A stretch of 64,000 nucleotides of DNA from Brachionus manjavacas. Taxonomy: Eukaryota > Rotifera > Eurotatoria > Ploima > Brachionidae. Shown here piece by piece: positions 1-9,103 of this stretch. The notes beneath the pieces were generated by a model that saw nothing but the letters and a program-made list of their open reading frames with translations, was not told where the DNA came from and ran no database searches. The translations under genes and the position numbers were made by a program. Position 1 is the stretch's first letter; each line of letters starts with the position of its first letter. The DNA lies in the NCBI GenBank assembly GCA_019054805.1, contig JAHQIY010000006.1:5270001-5334000 (forward strand), written 5' to 3'.

Positions 1-710
1 TTCTTCTTTTAAGTTTTTGAGTTTGGTTAAGAAATAAAAATAAAATTAAACCAAAATAAAAGCTTTGCACATTTGTGAATCGGACTTAGTAAGCGCAGTC
101 CGATACCTGTAAGAGATTTTGGCCGTATAATGGACTATAATTATTCGCTTTCTATAGTCACGCAAAAAGCTACCACATCTTTTAATTTTTTTTAAGGTAT
201 CATTTATACTAGCAATTTATTCTAAATCGTGTCAAGCAATCAATCAATCGAGCAAGCAAATAATTCAACTTTTTTTTTTAAATAAATTTGTAAATATTAA
301 AATATAATTTAGAAAATTTATATTTATTGTATTTTTAAATGAAATTATATCTTTTTAGAATAAACTTTTAAAATTAAAACTTCAAACTTTATTTATCGAA
401 TTACTTTAATGAAGAACTTATATATCTTTTTAAAATTAAAAAAAATTGATTACAAAATTCAAAATTTATTTAAAAATAAACTATTTTAAAAGAAATAATT
501 ATTTTTAATTTTTAACATTAATAATATAATTTATTTACATCAAAAATACCAATAGTAGGCCGTAATTTTCCAATTGTGAGTCTTTAATAATTCAGTTTTA
601 AAATTTCAAAATTTAAGATTTAATTAAATTTTTAATTCTATATTAACTAATATTTTTTGAAAATTTTAGATATTTAAATCATCATTAAGTAATTAAAAAA
701 AGTTTATAAA
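1..710. other. AT-rich stretch upstream of hAT relic
   Basis: No open frame that looks like a gene. The only GC-richer part is 60-175, which contains two perfect short hairpins (arms atcggact/agtccgat and gactata/tatagtc) enclosed by a weak outer pairing. A left terminal repeat matching the hAT right end at 3104 was looked for here and not found, so the left end of that element is either lost or lies upstream of the window. Confidence 0.5.
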
Positions 711-2828
711 ATGAGTAATTTAACTACCGAATCTCAAATTTTGAGTACCATTGATTATGAGAAACAATCATCTTCGAAGGAAAAGGCAATAATTAACTTT
801 GCATACATTGAATTAACCAAAAAAAGTAAATTTTTAAACAAGCATTAAGAAATACTTTAACATAAATTTTTAAAGTAGGTACTGATAATAAAGTTATATC
901 AAGAACGGCAAAATGTAAACGATGTAAAATTCACATTCCCGATTTAAAGTGCAATTCTTCAAACTTTATACGACATTTGAAAAAGTGCGACAAAGAATGC
1001 TATGATCGGTTTAAAATGAAAAAGACGACGAAAAATGATATTTTTTACCAAGATAATAAAAAAACCTTGACTGCAGAGATAATAAACGATTTAATTTTTA
1101 AATATTTAATTATTAGATGTGGTCTACCTTATCGCTTGGTGGAATGTGAAGCTTTCCGAAATTTCATGTCACTTATATGCAAAAAATGAATGCCAACATC
1201 AAGGACAAATCTATTAAATTTACAAAATAAAGCGATTTCTAAAATGTGTAGCAATTTGAAGTTCATATTATCAAAAATTCGATTTGTGTCACTGACCACA
1301 TATGTTTGGACTGATCGGCGGCTAAGGTCATTTCTCGGAATAACAATCCATTTTGTAAACGAAAATTTCGAATTTAAAACGTACGTTCTTCGTTGTAAAT
1401 ACATTTATCACACTACTGGAATAGCTTTCAAAAGAGAACTTGATAATATTATTGATGAATTCGCTATTCGTGAAAAATTAGTACGAATAGTAACTGATAA
1501 TGGTTCAAATATGGTGAAAATGGGCAGGCTAATGAATCTTGTCGGTGAAGATGAGTTCGACTTAAATGAACCGATTTATGAGGTAAGCCCAACTGACACT
1601 GAGGGCGAAATTACTAGCTCTCAAGACGAAGTTAATCTATGAGAGCGACATTTTTCATAATTCGGGATTGATACATTTGAGATGCTTTGCACATAGCCTA
1701 CAGCTTGTTGTTAAAAATAGCCTTGTAAAAATCAACAACGTTAGGCGTATTATCACAAAATGTACAACAATATCAGCAAAATATAGACAAAAAAAAGTGT
1801 TTGCCACTTATTTAACCGAAAAAAATTACAATTCTATTCCCAAGCCTATCAAAGTACGCTGGAATAGTGAGATTAATTGATTGAGGGCTATTTGCAAGAT
1901 CAAATTAACCGACTTAAATGGTGGCCTTAAAAATATTGAAAATCATGGATTAATTTGAAGTCAAAATGAACATTCAAGACTGGCAGACGCTATCAATATT
2001 TTAGAACCATTTGAATATGTTACAAATGAAATCCAAGGAGGACAGTATTCGACTTTAAGCTAAGTAGTGCCAAGCTTATTCCAACTTATTCAACATCTAG
2101 ATAATTTCATACCGGTAAATAACAGCTTGAAACCATTCATTAATGAATTGAGGAGTCAAATCAAGACGCGATTCGCTGGAATCTTAGATTTGTCAAACAA
2201 TAATTCAAATGAATATTCATGGTATATATCTTCTTTCTTGGATCCCTTTTTTAAGAATGAATGGTTAGAAATTTCAGATTTAAATCCGGATGAAAAGCTG
2301 TTGTTTTCAAAACGCTTAGAAGAAAAATTATACCATGAATGGCAAAATATAGGCCCCTGGCAGGAAGATGAAAATTCTATTAACAAGGAAAAAAACATTC
2401 TATGTAGCTCAAATCAAATAACAAAATATTCAAGACCACTGAGTATAGCTAGCACCGATTCTGATGTAGGTCTTTTAAAATCGCCTACAAAACGCCGAAA
2501 ATTTTTTAGCTTTTTAAATAAATCAAATGTAAGCGAAGAACTAAATAATGATAAAGCAAATTTCAAAAATGAGTTGGAACAATACAAAAAAATCTATTAT
2601 AACGAAGATGACAATATATCGAATTTTTGGTTGATAAACAAGTCAAAGTTTCCAGCACTAGCAACGCTTGCAAGAAAATACTTTTCAATACCAGCTTCTT
2701 CAGGACCAGTTGAAAGGCTTTTTTCTAAATCAGGTTATATCAACCGACCTCATAGATCGAGATAGACAGCTAAAAACCTAGAAGCCACGACTTTATTGGT
2801 CAGTAACATGGATTTAATGAAAGATTGA
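711..2828 (+). pseudogene. hAT transposase relic with BED zinc finger
   Basis: Exon 1 is 711-825 and exon 2 starts at 876, separated by a 50-bp GT-AG intron that keeps frame. A BED-type zinc finger follows (CKRC ... HLKKC, about 908-985). Next come the DDE-type core pieces of hAT transposases (TTYVWTD about 1291; TDNGSNM about 1492; RCFAHSLQLVV about 1681; EPFEYVT) and the C-terminal dimerisation block (SSGPVERLFSK about 2696, then LEATTLLV). In-frame stops lie at 1187, 1878, 1956, 2061 and 2763, and a frame change lies near 1636. The relation to the AC/ZBED branch of hAT is family knowledge. The protein cannot be made intact, and the level of decay suggests an old insertion. Confidence 0.85.
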
Positions 2829-3104
2829 ATTGAAAAATACTTGAATGGTTTAAATTAATTAATTACTTTTTAAAATAAAGATTTAAAGGAAAAAACTTTT
2901 AAATTCTAGCAAAAATTTTTCTCACTTTTTATAATATAAAAATTAATTTTAATTGAGTTTTTTAGAGATGATATAAGACAAAAAAAATAAAATTTTTGGT
3001 GGGACTTAAAAAGTAAAAAGTTTTGACGTGGACTTTTTTTTATAAAAAAAAAAAAAGTCTTGACTTGGACTTGACTTGAGACTTGTGACTTTTAAACAAC
3101 TCTG
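711..3104 (+). mobile_element. Degenerate hAT DNA transposon, right end preserved
   Basis: The body encodes a broken hAT transposase. The right end is defined by ...gactttt-aaacaactctg ending at 3104. The reverse complement of this end starts CAGAGTTG and so has the CAG start typical of hAT termini. The same terminus recurs in a short element at 55418-55698 that has a perfect 8-bp target duplication, which supports 3104 as a real boundary. No matching left terminal repeat is visible before 711, so the start given here is simply the start of the coding region. The element is immobile by itself because its transposase is destroyed, but its ends could have been used by related copies. Confidence 0.75.
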
Positions 3105-4619
3105 AAATAAATATAAGCTAGAATTAACATGAAACAGTTAAGCTTCTAATGTAGATGGTTTTTTAAAACGCATTTTTTTGCCCGGATTGTCACTCGAAAA
3201 GAAATATCTAATTACTATTCTATTGTATGCATTAAGCAAAAAACTCTACAGTAGACTACTGAAATTTTAACTTGACTTTGGAAAAAGAAAAATTAAGAAT
3301 GATAATGATTATACAAATTTTTCGAAATAAAGATCAAAAGAAAAATGTTGAAAGCGCGTTCATCGAAGGGTTTAGAGAAATTCTTGGATCAAGAGACAAA
3401 ATTAATACAAAAATCTCAAAAACAAAGTAAATTAATTAAAATAAGATGATTTGGAAGAGAGCAAAAATGGAATCTGCGATTCCATTAAATGCTTCCTTTA
3501 TGACAATTTTTCAATTTTAAATATAAATTTACATTATTTGATTATTCAAGTTATAGACTATCTATTTGTTTTGAAAAATGTGATTGTCGAGCATTTTTAA
3601 ATAAATTTTTTGTATTAGATTTTTCAAATGGAAAAACAAATTTTAAAGTTTAATACCCATCTTCTTGCTTTATTTTTTCTCTAGTGACTATTTTTATATT
3701 TTTTTTTTCAAATATAAGTTCTTTTTTGAGTCCATAAATTAATGCATTGTTACAAAATTTTTAAGCACCTTTAATCTGGAAGCTTATTCACATCTTCATG
3801 TTTGGAATTTTTTCCATTTATGTTGATTTAATTCGATTTTACATATCTTACTAGATGAAAAATTGTAAACAAAGGGGATTGGGTCATTCAGTACTTTGTT
3901 TAGTGATCGAACAAAATCTTGAAAATACTTGATTTTTCTAACTTTTTCAGATTGAGCTTGACCGATTTTTTTAAAATCCCATATGAAGTTTTTTTCATTG
4001 AAATACTGCAATATTTTTTTTTTCGAAAATATTTTTATTGGTAAAACTATAATACAACAAAAAAATTTGTTTTTACCATTCTATGTAGTGAATGATTTAA
4101 TTTTTATTTTAAAACATTTGAATTGGGTTGATTTTCTGGTGATTTTAATTATTATATTTTGAAAAATATTGCAGTAAAAACTCAACACACGTGGTATAAT
4201 TTGGTTTGCCAAAAGTCAAATTTCACTTTATATAATAAAAGATTTTGATTCATTATAAAGGTTTTGTATATGATGAATCAGCGACTGATAGAACTTCGGA
4301 TCTATCTAAAGAGGATATCATAATGATTATTATCTTTCCAAAAAAAATCTATATAGTCTGAAAAATAAAAAAGATAAATTATCAAGCAACTATTTATTAA
4401 TAATTACAAGCAAAAAGAAGACTTTTTCAGATTTTGATGCTATTATTTATGTGAAAAAAAAATTAAAAAGCGTAAAAAAAAAAGAAAATTTTTTGATTTT
4501 AAACTTAAAAAATTTTATTTTATTAAAGTTAAACAAATAAAAAATCAAACTGTAAATTAGGCAATAAATTGAAAAAAGAGAAAGCGTTAAATTAAATTTA
4601 AAATTTAAAATCAAATAAA
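3105..4619. other. Intergenic, AT-rich
   Basis: No gene is supported. Two short coding-like frames exist: 3299-3430 (+, 43 codons from ATG) and around 4251-4365 (+, preceded by an acceptor-like ataaag). Neither has a recognisable family or a complete structure. Homopolymer and A/T runs dominate the rest. Confidence 0.5.
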
Positions 4620-6422
4620 TCAAAAGCCATAACCACCATAATTATTATTGTTGTATGCAGGATAGGTTTGCGGAGGTTGAGTCTGAGGTGGATATGTTTG
4701 TGGTTGCATTGTTTGAACTGCTGGTTGAGTAAATTGATTTCCATAAGCACCGAATTGGTTTCCGTTGTTTCCATTTGAATTCTGATCAACACCACACAAT
4801 GCTGGATTCAGATTACGATCCATGTTTGCAACATCGGCAGCTGAACTTGACGAACCAAATATTTGTTTGTTGCATTGGATTTTGCATGGCCATTCACATT
4901 GCTTGGTAGCATCGTTCCACCACAGATCGTAAGTACTTGAACCTTTAGCACACAAGAAATCTTTTCGAACACCTTTAACACATACATGGAAGACGTTACA
5001 ATACTTTGAATTGGAAACAAATGAACCATCACTGACACCTTGGCAAGGATTTTCACTGTCTGGAATCCTAAACAAATCATTTGAGTTGTCTTCAACAACT
5101 TGACCATTTCCACCATTTGATCCCTGGCCATAACTTCCTAAATTGTTGTTGTTGTTTCCACCATTTGATCCCTGACCATAACTTCCAAAATTGTTGTTGT
5201 TATTTCCACCGTTTGATCCCTGATCATAGTTTCCATAGTTGTTGTTTCCACCGTTTGATCCCTGACCATAACTTCCAAAATTGTTGTTGTTGTTTCCACC
5301 GTTTGATCCCTGACCATAACTTCCAAAATTGTTGTTGTTGTTTCCACCATTTGATCCCTGACCATAACTTCCAAAATTGTTGTTGTTGTTTCCAGCGTTT
5401 GATCCCTGACCATAGCCTCCATTTTGTTGGTTATTGTTACTGCTTGGTTTTGGACAAGAGTCTAAAATTCTTTGAGCTTCAGTAGTGCTTTCACTTACTG
5501 AGCTGCCATCGAGCAAAATACCACCAGGACTTGTGCATTGTCTTCCAGTATCACACGGCCATTGACATTGGGCTTCTGGCTGAGCAACTGATTGAGATGT
5601 GCTGTGCAACTTCCACCAAAGTCTATCGCCTGATTGCATTTTAGCACACAAAAATTCAAATTTATTCTTATCAAAACATCTGTAGTAAACGTTGCACCAT
5701 TTGCTAGGGTAAAAACCATCTGGTTTGCCATTGCAAGAAAATTGTTCATTATCTCTCACATATTGCTTCCATGGTTCAACTTGTTCTACTTGTCCACTTG
5801 GTTGAAAATTATTGTTTCCAAAATTGTTTTGATTTCCGTATTGATTTAATGGCTGGGTAAAAAACACTGGCTGAGTTGTTTGCGGCATAAAGTTTGTTTG
5901 TTGATAGTTGTAGTTGTTATTGTTACTATTTCCGTAGCCATTATTGTTTGTTTGTTGTTGATTTCCTTGATTGTTGGTTTGAGTCAATGGAGTGAAATAG
6001 TTGCCCGATGTACACCCTGACGGGTTTTTGCTGGCAAACTCGCATTTTTGAGTTGTTTCGTCATAGTAAAATCTCTCACCATTTTGAGCACAACCATAGG
6101 TTTTCTCTTGCTTGCCAAATACACAAGCATGATAAATGTCACAATATTGGTAATCTTTGTTTGGCCCAGTTGGTTTATTTGAACAATCAAAGCTTATTCC
6201 AGTTATGGTTTGTTCTTGTACTGTAGGCACAAATTGAGGCTGCTGGGGAACAACTGGCATTTGAGGCAGAGGATCTACAGCAGGTTGTGGTATGTTTCCA
6301 TAAGCTCCTTGTCTAACTATTCTATTATTTTTCCACCACAAGTCTTGATGAGACTTTCCAGCCAAAGAAACAAATATTAAAGATAAGACTAAAATGTTCA
6401 ATCTTTTATTAAACACTATCAT
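4620..6422 (-). CDS. Secreted protein with three type-2 chitin-binding (peritrophin-A) domains
   Basis: Intronless, 600 aa from the ATG at 6422. A hydrophobic signal peptide (about residues 3-22, LNILVLSLIFVSLAG) follows at once. Another in-frame ATG lies at 6461, but a TATA-like element at 6475-6482 would place the transcript start near 6450, so the downstream ATG is preferred. Three six-cysteine chitin-binding type-2 domains lie at about residues 80-137, 230-296 and 460-517, each with the CN/D-x-Y/F-x-x-C core (YCDIYHAC, WCNVYYRC, YCNVFHVC). Domains 2 and 3 share a WW or LWW and an WPC ending. Residues about 334-440 are seven tandem units of an Asn/Gly/Ser/Tyr repeat. The tail is Gln/Pro/Tyr-rich. 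Such proteins bind extracellular chitin (gut lining, jaw or egg shell). The exact site here is not known. Confidence 0.9.
   Translation of the reverse strand: MIVFNKRLNILVLSLIFVSLAGKSHQDLWWKNNRIVRQGAYGNIPQPAVDPLPQMPVVPQQPQFVPTVQEQTITGISFDCSNKPTGPNKDYQYCDIYHACVFGKQEKTYGCAQNGERFYYDETTQKCEFASKNPSGCTSGNYFTPLTQTNNQGNQQQTNNNGYGNSNNNNYNYQQTNFMPQTTQPVFFTQPLNQYGNQNNFGNNNFQPSGQVEQVEPWKQYVRDNEQFSCNGKPDGFYPSKWCNVYYRCFDKNKFEFLCAKMQSGDRLWWKLHSTSQSVAQPEAQCQWPCDTGRQCTSPGGILLDGSSVSESTTEAQRILDSCPKPSSNNNQQNGGYGQGSNAGNNNNNFGSYGQGSNGGNNNNNFGSYGQGSNGGNNNNNFGSYGQGSNGGNNNYGNYDQGSNGGNNNNNFGSYGQGSNGGNNNNNLGSYGQGSNGGNGQVVEDNSNDLFRIPDSENPCQGVSDGSFVSNSKYCNVFHVCVKGVRKDFLCAKGSSTYDLWWNDATKQCEWPCKIQCNKQIFGSSSSAADVANMDRNLNPALCGVDQNSNGNNGNQFGAYGNQFTQPAVQTMQPQTYPPQTQPPQTYPAYNNNNYGGYGF
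5104..5415 (-). repeat. Coding minisatellite, Gly-Ser-Asn repeat
   Basis: Seven imperfect tandem copies of a 42-51 bp unit encode the pattern GGNNNNNFGSYGQGSN inside the chitin-binding protein. Units differ mainly by synonymous changes and by the number of Asn codons. One unit is shorter and reads NNNYGNYDQGSN. All lengths keep frame, as expected for a repeat that expands and contracts under coding constraint. Confidence 0.9.
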
Positions 6423-6474
6423 TTTTAAATTGTTACTTTTTTTTTGATGATTTAGAAACAAGAAAAGCCTTGGG

Positions 6475-6482
6475 TTTAAATA
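6475..6482 (-). promoter_or_regulatory. TATA-like box of the chitin-binding protein gene
   Basis: Reads tatttaaa on the minus strand, 53-60 bp upstream of the preferred start codon at 6422. With usual TATA spacing it gives a 5' untranslated leader of about 30 nt and excludes the alternative ATG at 6461 from the transcript. Assigned by sequence resemblance only. Confidence 0.4.
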
Positions 6483-7664
6483 CTAGATTTCGGTAGGCTC
6501 ATTAAACTCAACAAATAACAAGTATTTGAATTGTTTAACAAATTTACCTACGTATTCTCACGATTTTCAAATTGCAATAATAACCAAGATAAGTAGTTAG
6601 AGAGTATTAAAATGACATAATTATTTGATAAAGTTATTTAAGAATTAATTAAATTTAAATAAATCTCGAAAGAATTTTTGTTGATTTTTCTTGTTTTGAG
6701 AATGACTTAAAGATAACTCTTTCAAGTTATGCATTGATTTTAACACGGAAAGGATTTTAATGAGAAAATTTTTTAATAATTTCAGTTAGGAATTTAACTT
6801 TTTTAGTATTCAATTAGGTTTTTAAAAAGCAAGCTTTAGTATAATATTAAAAACTAGTTGTTTTAGCATCAGATTTTCCTTAAAATTTTTTTTGTTTTTC
6901 TTAGGCTTAAATCTTTTTTAAAAATTTACATTTCTTTTGGATCATGAAAAATTTCCGCAAAGAAATTTGAAATAGAGGCTCAAAGTAAACAAGATTAAAT
7001 TGACACAAAAAATTTTATCTTTTGTTGATCTTAGCAACCCACGTGTAGTTTGAAAATTTCAAAATTTTAAATTACATGATATTTCAAATTTCTTGAATTC
7101 TTTTTATCTGTCTTCATTTCTTTTAATATGTCGATTAAAAAAATGATAATTTTTTTGATATTTAATCTTTAACTTTAAATTAATAATGAAAATTTTAGTT
7201 TTAGGAAATATCAATCCTAAAGAAGTTATTCAAATAAAATTACTTTTTACTTTTTATTTTGAAAGAAATTAGAAAATAGGAATTAGAAATAAATAAATTA
7301 GAAATTAGAAATTAATAAATTACCAAAATAAGTTAAATGGCTGATTTTATATTTAAAATTTTTGAAAATCCTAAAATTTAATTAAATTAATTTAATAAAA
7401 TGGAACATCACGGTATCATATTTTTATAACGAAAAAAAAAGATTTATAAATTTTTTAAAAAAATTTAAATAACCACTTGAAAACTTCTGACTAAAAACTA
7501 AAAACTTGTAAACATGTTCAATTGATTCAAAGAACTTTCATTTAATTAAATTTTTTTCAGTCATAAATAGATTTTTGTGATTTAATTTTAAATAATAGAC
7601 TTATTTCTGAAATTGTAAGTATAAATATAAATTTTATTTCAAATTTTTAGAGAATCATAAATAG
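6483..7664. other. Intergenic, nothing recognised
   Basis: Strongly AT-rich sequence with A/T runs and short direct repeats (for example aattagaaat near 7275-7312). No coding frame, RNA gene or repeat family could be supported. Confidence 0.5.
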
Positions 7665-7850
7665 CTAAATAATAATAATAATAATAATGATAATTGCTAC
7701 GCTTATGCGTGAAGTCTGGATTAATCAGACTGTAAGCAATATTAGTCACTCAATATGTTATCTAGTTTGTTTTTGAATAAGTTAATTGTTTTCGATTCGA
7801 TTACCACATTTGTCAGTTTGTTCCAATCGCTAACAACTCTAACAACAGAA
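7665..7850 (-). mobile_element. 3' end of a CR1/jockey-like LINE
   Basis: On the minus strand 7850-7742 encodes the typical last residues of non-LTR retrotransposon ORF2 proteins (VVRVVSDWNKL, then SKTINLFKNKLDNIL, stop at 7742-7744). A short 3' untranslated piece follows, with a small hairpin (gtctgatt/aatccagac), ending in an (ATT)n tail at 7665-7690. This order of coding end, hairpin and microsatellite tail matches 3' ends of CR1/L2-type LINEs. It is heavily 5'-truncated, with only about 110 bp of coding sequence left. Confidence 0.65.
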
Positions 7851-8097
7851 TAAAAAAAAAATTAAATGAATTATTTCAGCACAAAGACAATTGATTTTAA
7901 TGCAGAGTAAAATAAAAGAAAAAACTACAATTTTAAATTGATTAATATTAAATTTAGAATATAAAAAATGAAAATTTTCCAAGCCAAGACAATGTGTAGT
8001 ACAAACACTCTCGATAATCTGTCAACATATTTTTTTTAAAGTCTACATTATTTCTGTACATTATACAGATTTAACCAATTAAAAATGATTATCTTCA

Positions 8098-8262
8098 TCA
8101 TACATAATCATCTTTGGGAGCAAAAAACTTAAAATAATCTACATAGGCACTTATGCTTAAACTCATCCGTTTAGTAACATATTTAGTTTCTTGGCGCCCA
8201 TTCTTGACTAATCCTACTGCAATAATTCTCCATGATCCGGTTTCTTTCGAATTTGATGAATG
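8098..8262 (-). CDS. Orphan terminal coding exon, possibly discoidin-like
   Basis: A clear acceptor (pyrimidine-rich ttaattttaattag) precedes 55 codons in phase 0 that end in TGA at 8098-8100. The stretch is much richer in GC than its surroundings. The peptide contains GSWRIIAVGLVKNGRQ and YVTKRMSLSISAYVDYF. This resembles the central part of F5/8 type C (discoidin) domains (tryptophan, then QGR-type turn, then YVTxxxLxxS). The resemblance was judged by eye and is moderate. No upstream exon was found between 8263 and the divergent chitinase start at 9104, so this may be a relic or the last exon of a gene whose other exons are too short to see. Confidence 0.45.
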   Translation of the reverse strand, partial: HSSNSKETGSWRIIAVGLVKNGRQETKYVTKRMSLSISAYVDYFKFFAPKDDYV

Positions 8263-9103
8263 CTAATTAAAATTAAACAAATTTTGAATTTCAATTTTTC
8301 AAAATTTTGTCGAAAGTTGTTTAAAAGAATTCAGTGCTGAAATGAATTTTTATCTAGAATGAAAATGAAGAATGATTTATTGATGGTTAATTTATTTAAA
8401 TCTAAAACAGCGAGTCGTCATATTTTACTTATTTTGTTATTTTTTTTCTAATTTTGAAGTAAATTTAAAATCCATTGTTTATTTGTTTTGCAAAGAATTT
8501 GTCAACTGATAAAACTAATAGAATTTTTTTCGAAGCTTTATAACAAAAGTACTAATAAATTTTATATTAAATCAAAATTTTATTTTAATCAACTTCTTGA
8601 GATAGTTTAATGGAATTGGATTTAACATCTAAATCTAAATATTTTTTATTCTTAATAACCTTTTTCATAATTTCTTTTTGAAATTTTTTATATGAAAAAT
8701 TAAAAAGAAGAAAATTTTTTAAATAAAACACGATTTTGTAATAATTTAGATATTTAACACTGGTTCTAAAAATTGAAATTTTCTTCGACTTATTTCAAAT
8801 GTTTTAATTAGATCTGAATTTATACAAAGACTAAAAATTAAAAAATTGCTAATTATAATCAAAGATCAATTAATTAAATTTTAATTTTCAAATTTCTTTT
8901 TATTGAAAAAAATTTAAATCCAAAAATTTGCACATTTTGTAAAATTTTGAGCATAAGATTAAAAAAAAGCGCTTTGTTTCAGCTCTTCTATTTTAAATCT
9001 TGAATGTGATGTTTGGGAGATCAAAGCCGAGAAAAATTCTCAATTTTGAAAAATTACTTTTGAAAATTTATAATTTTATTTTTTTGAATTAAATCACCAA
9101 AGA
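8263..9103. other. Intergenic between orphan exon and chitinase
   Basis: AT-rich, with no supported gene. It should contain the chitinase promoter, but no convincing TATA element was singled out among the many A/T runs. Confidence 0.4.

Noticed and set aside
60..175. Resemblance of the start (agctttgc) to U4 snRNA
   Set aside because: The match is limited to about eight bases; the rest does not fit U4 or other spliceosomal RNAs.
711..848. Complete 45-codon protein from the ATG at 711
   Set aside because: The stop at 846-848 lies inside a 50-bp intron; splicing 825 to 876 continues in frame into the BED finger, so it is the first exon of the transposase.
3796..4011. Minus-strand 71-codon frame
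   Set aside because: Lys/Phe/Asn-rich and without motif, splice partner or composition contrast; likely chance in AT-rich DNA.
5081..5485. Plus-strand frame of 134 codons, Cys/His-rich, across the minisatellite
   Set aside because: It is the antisense of the tandem repeat in the chitin-binding protein. Repeats stay open in several frames, and the sense strand has signal peptide and domains.
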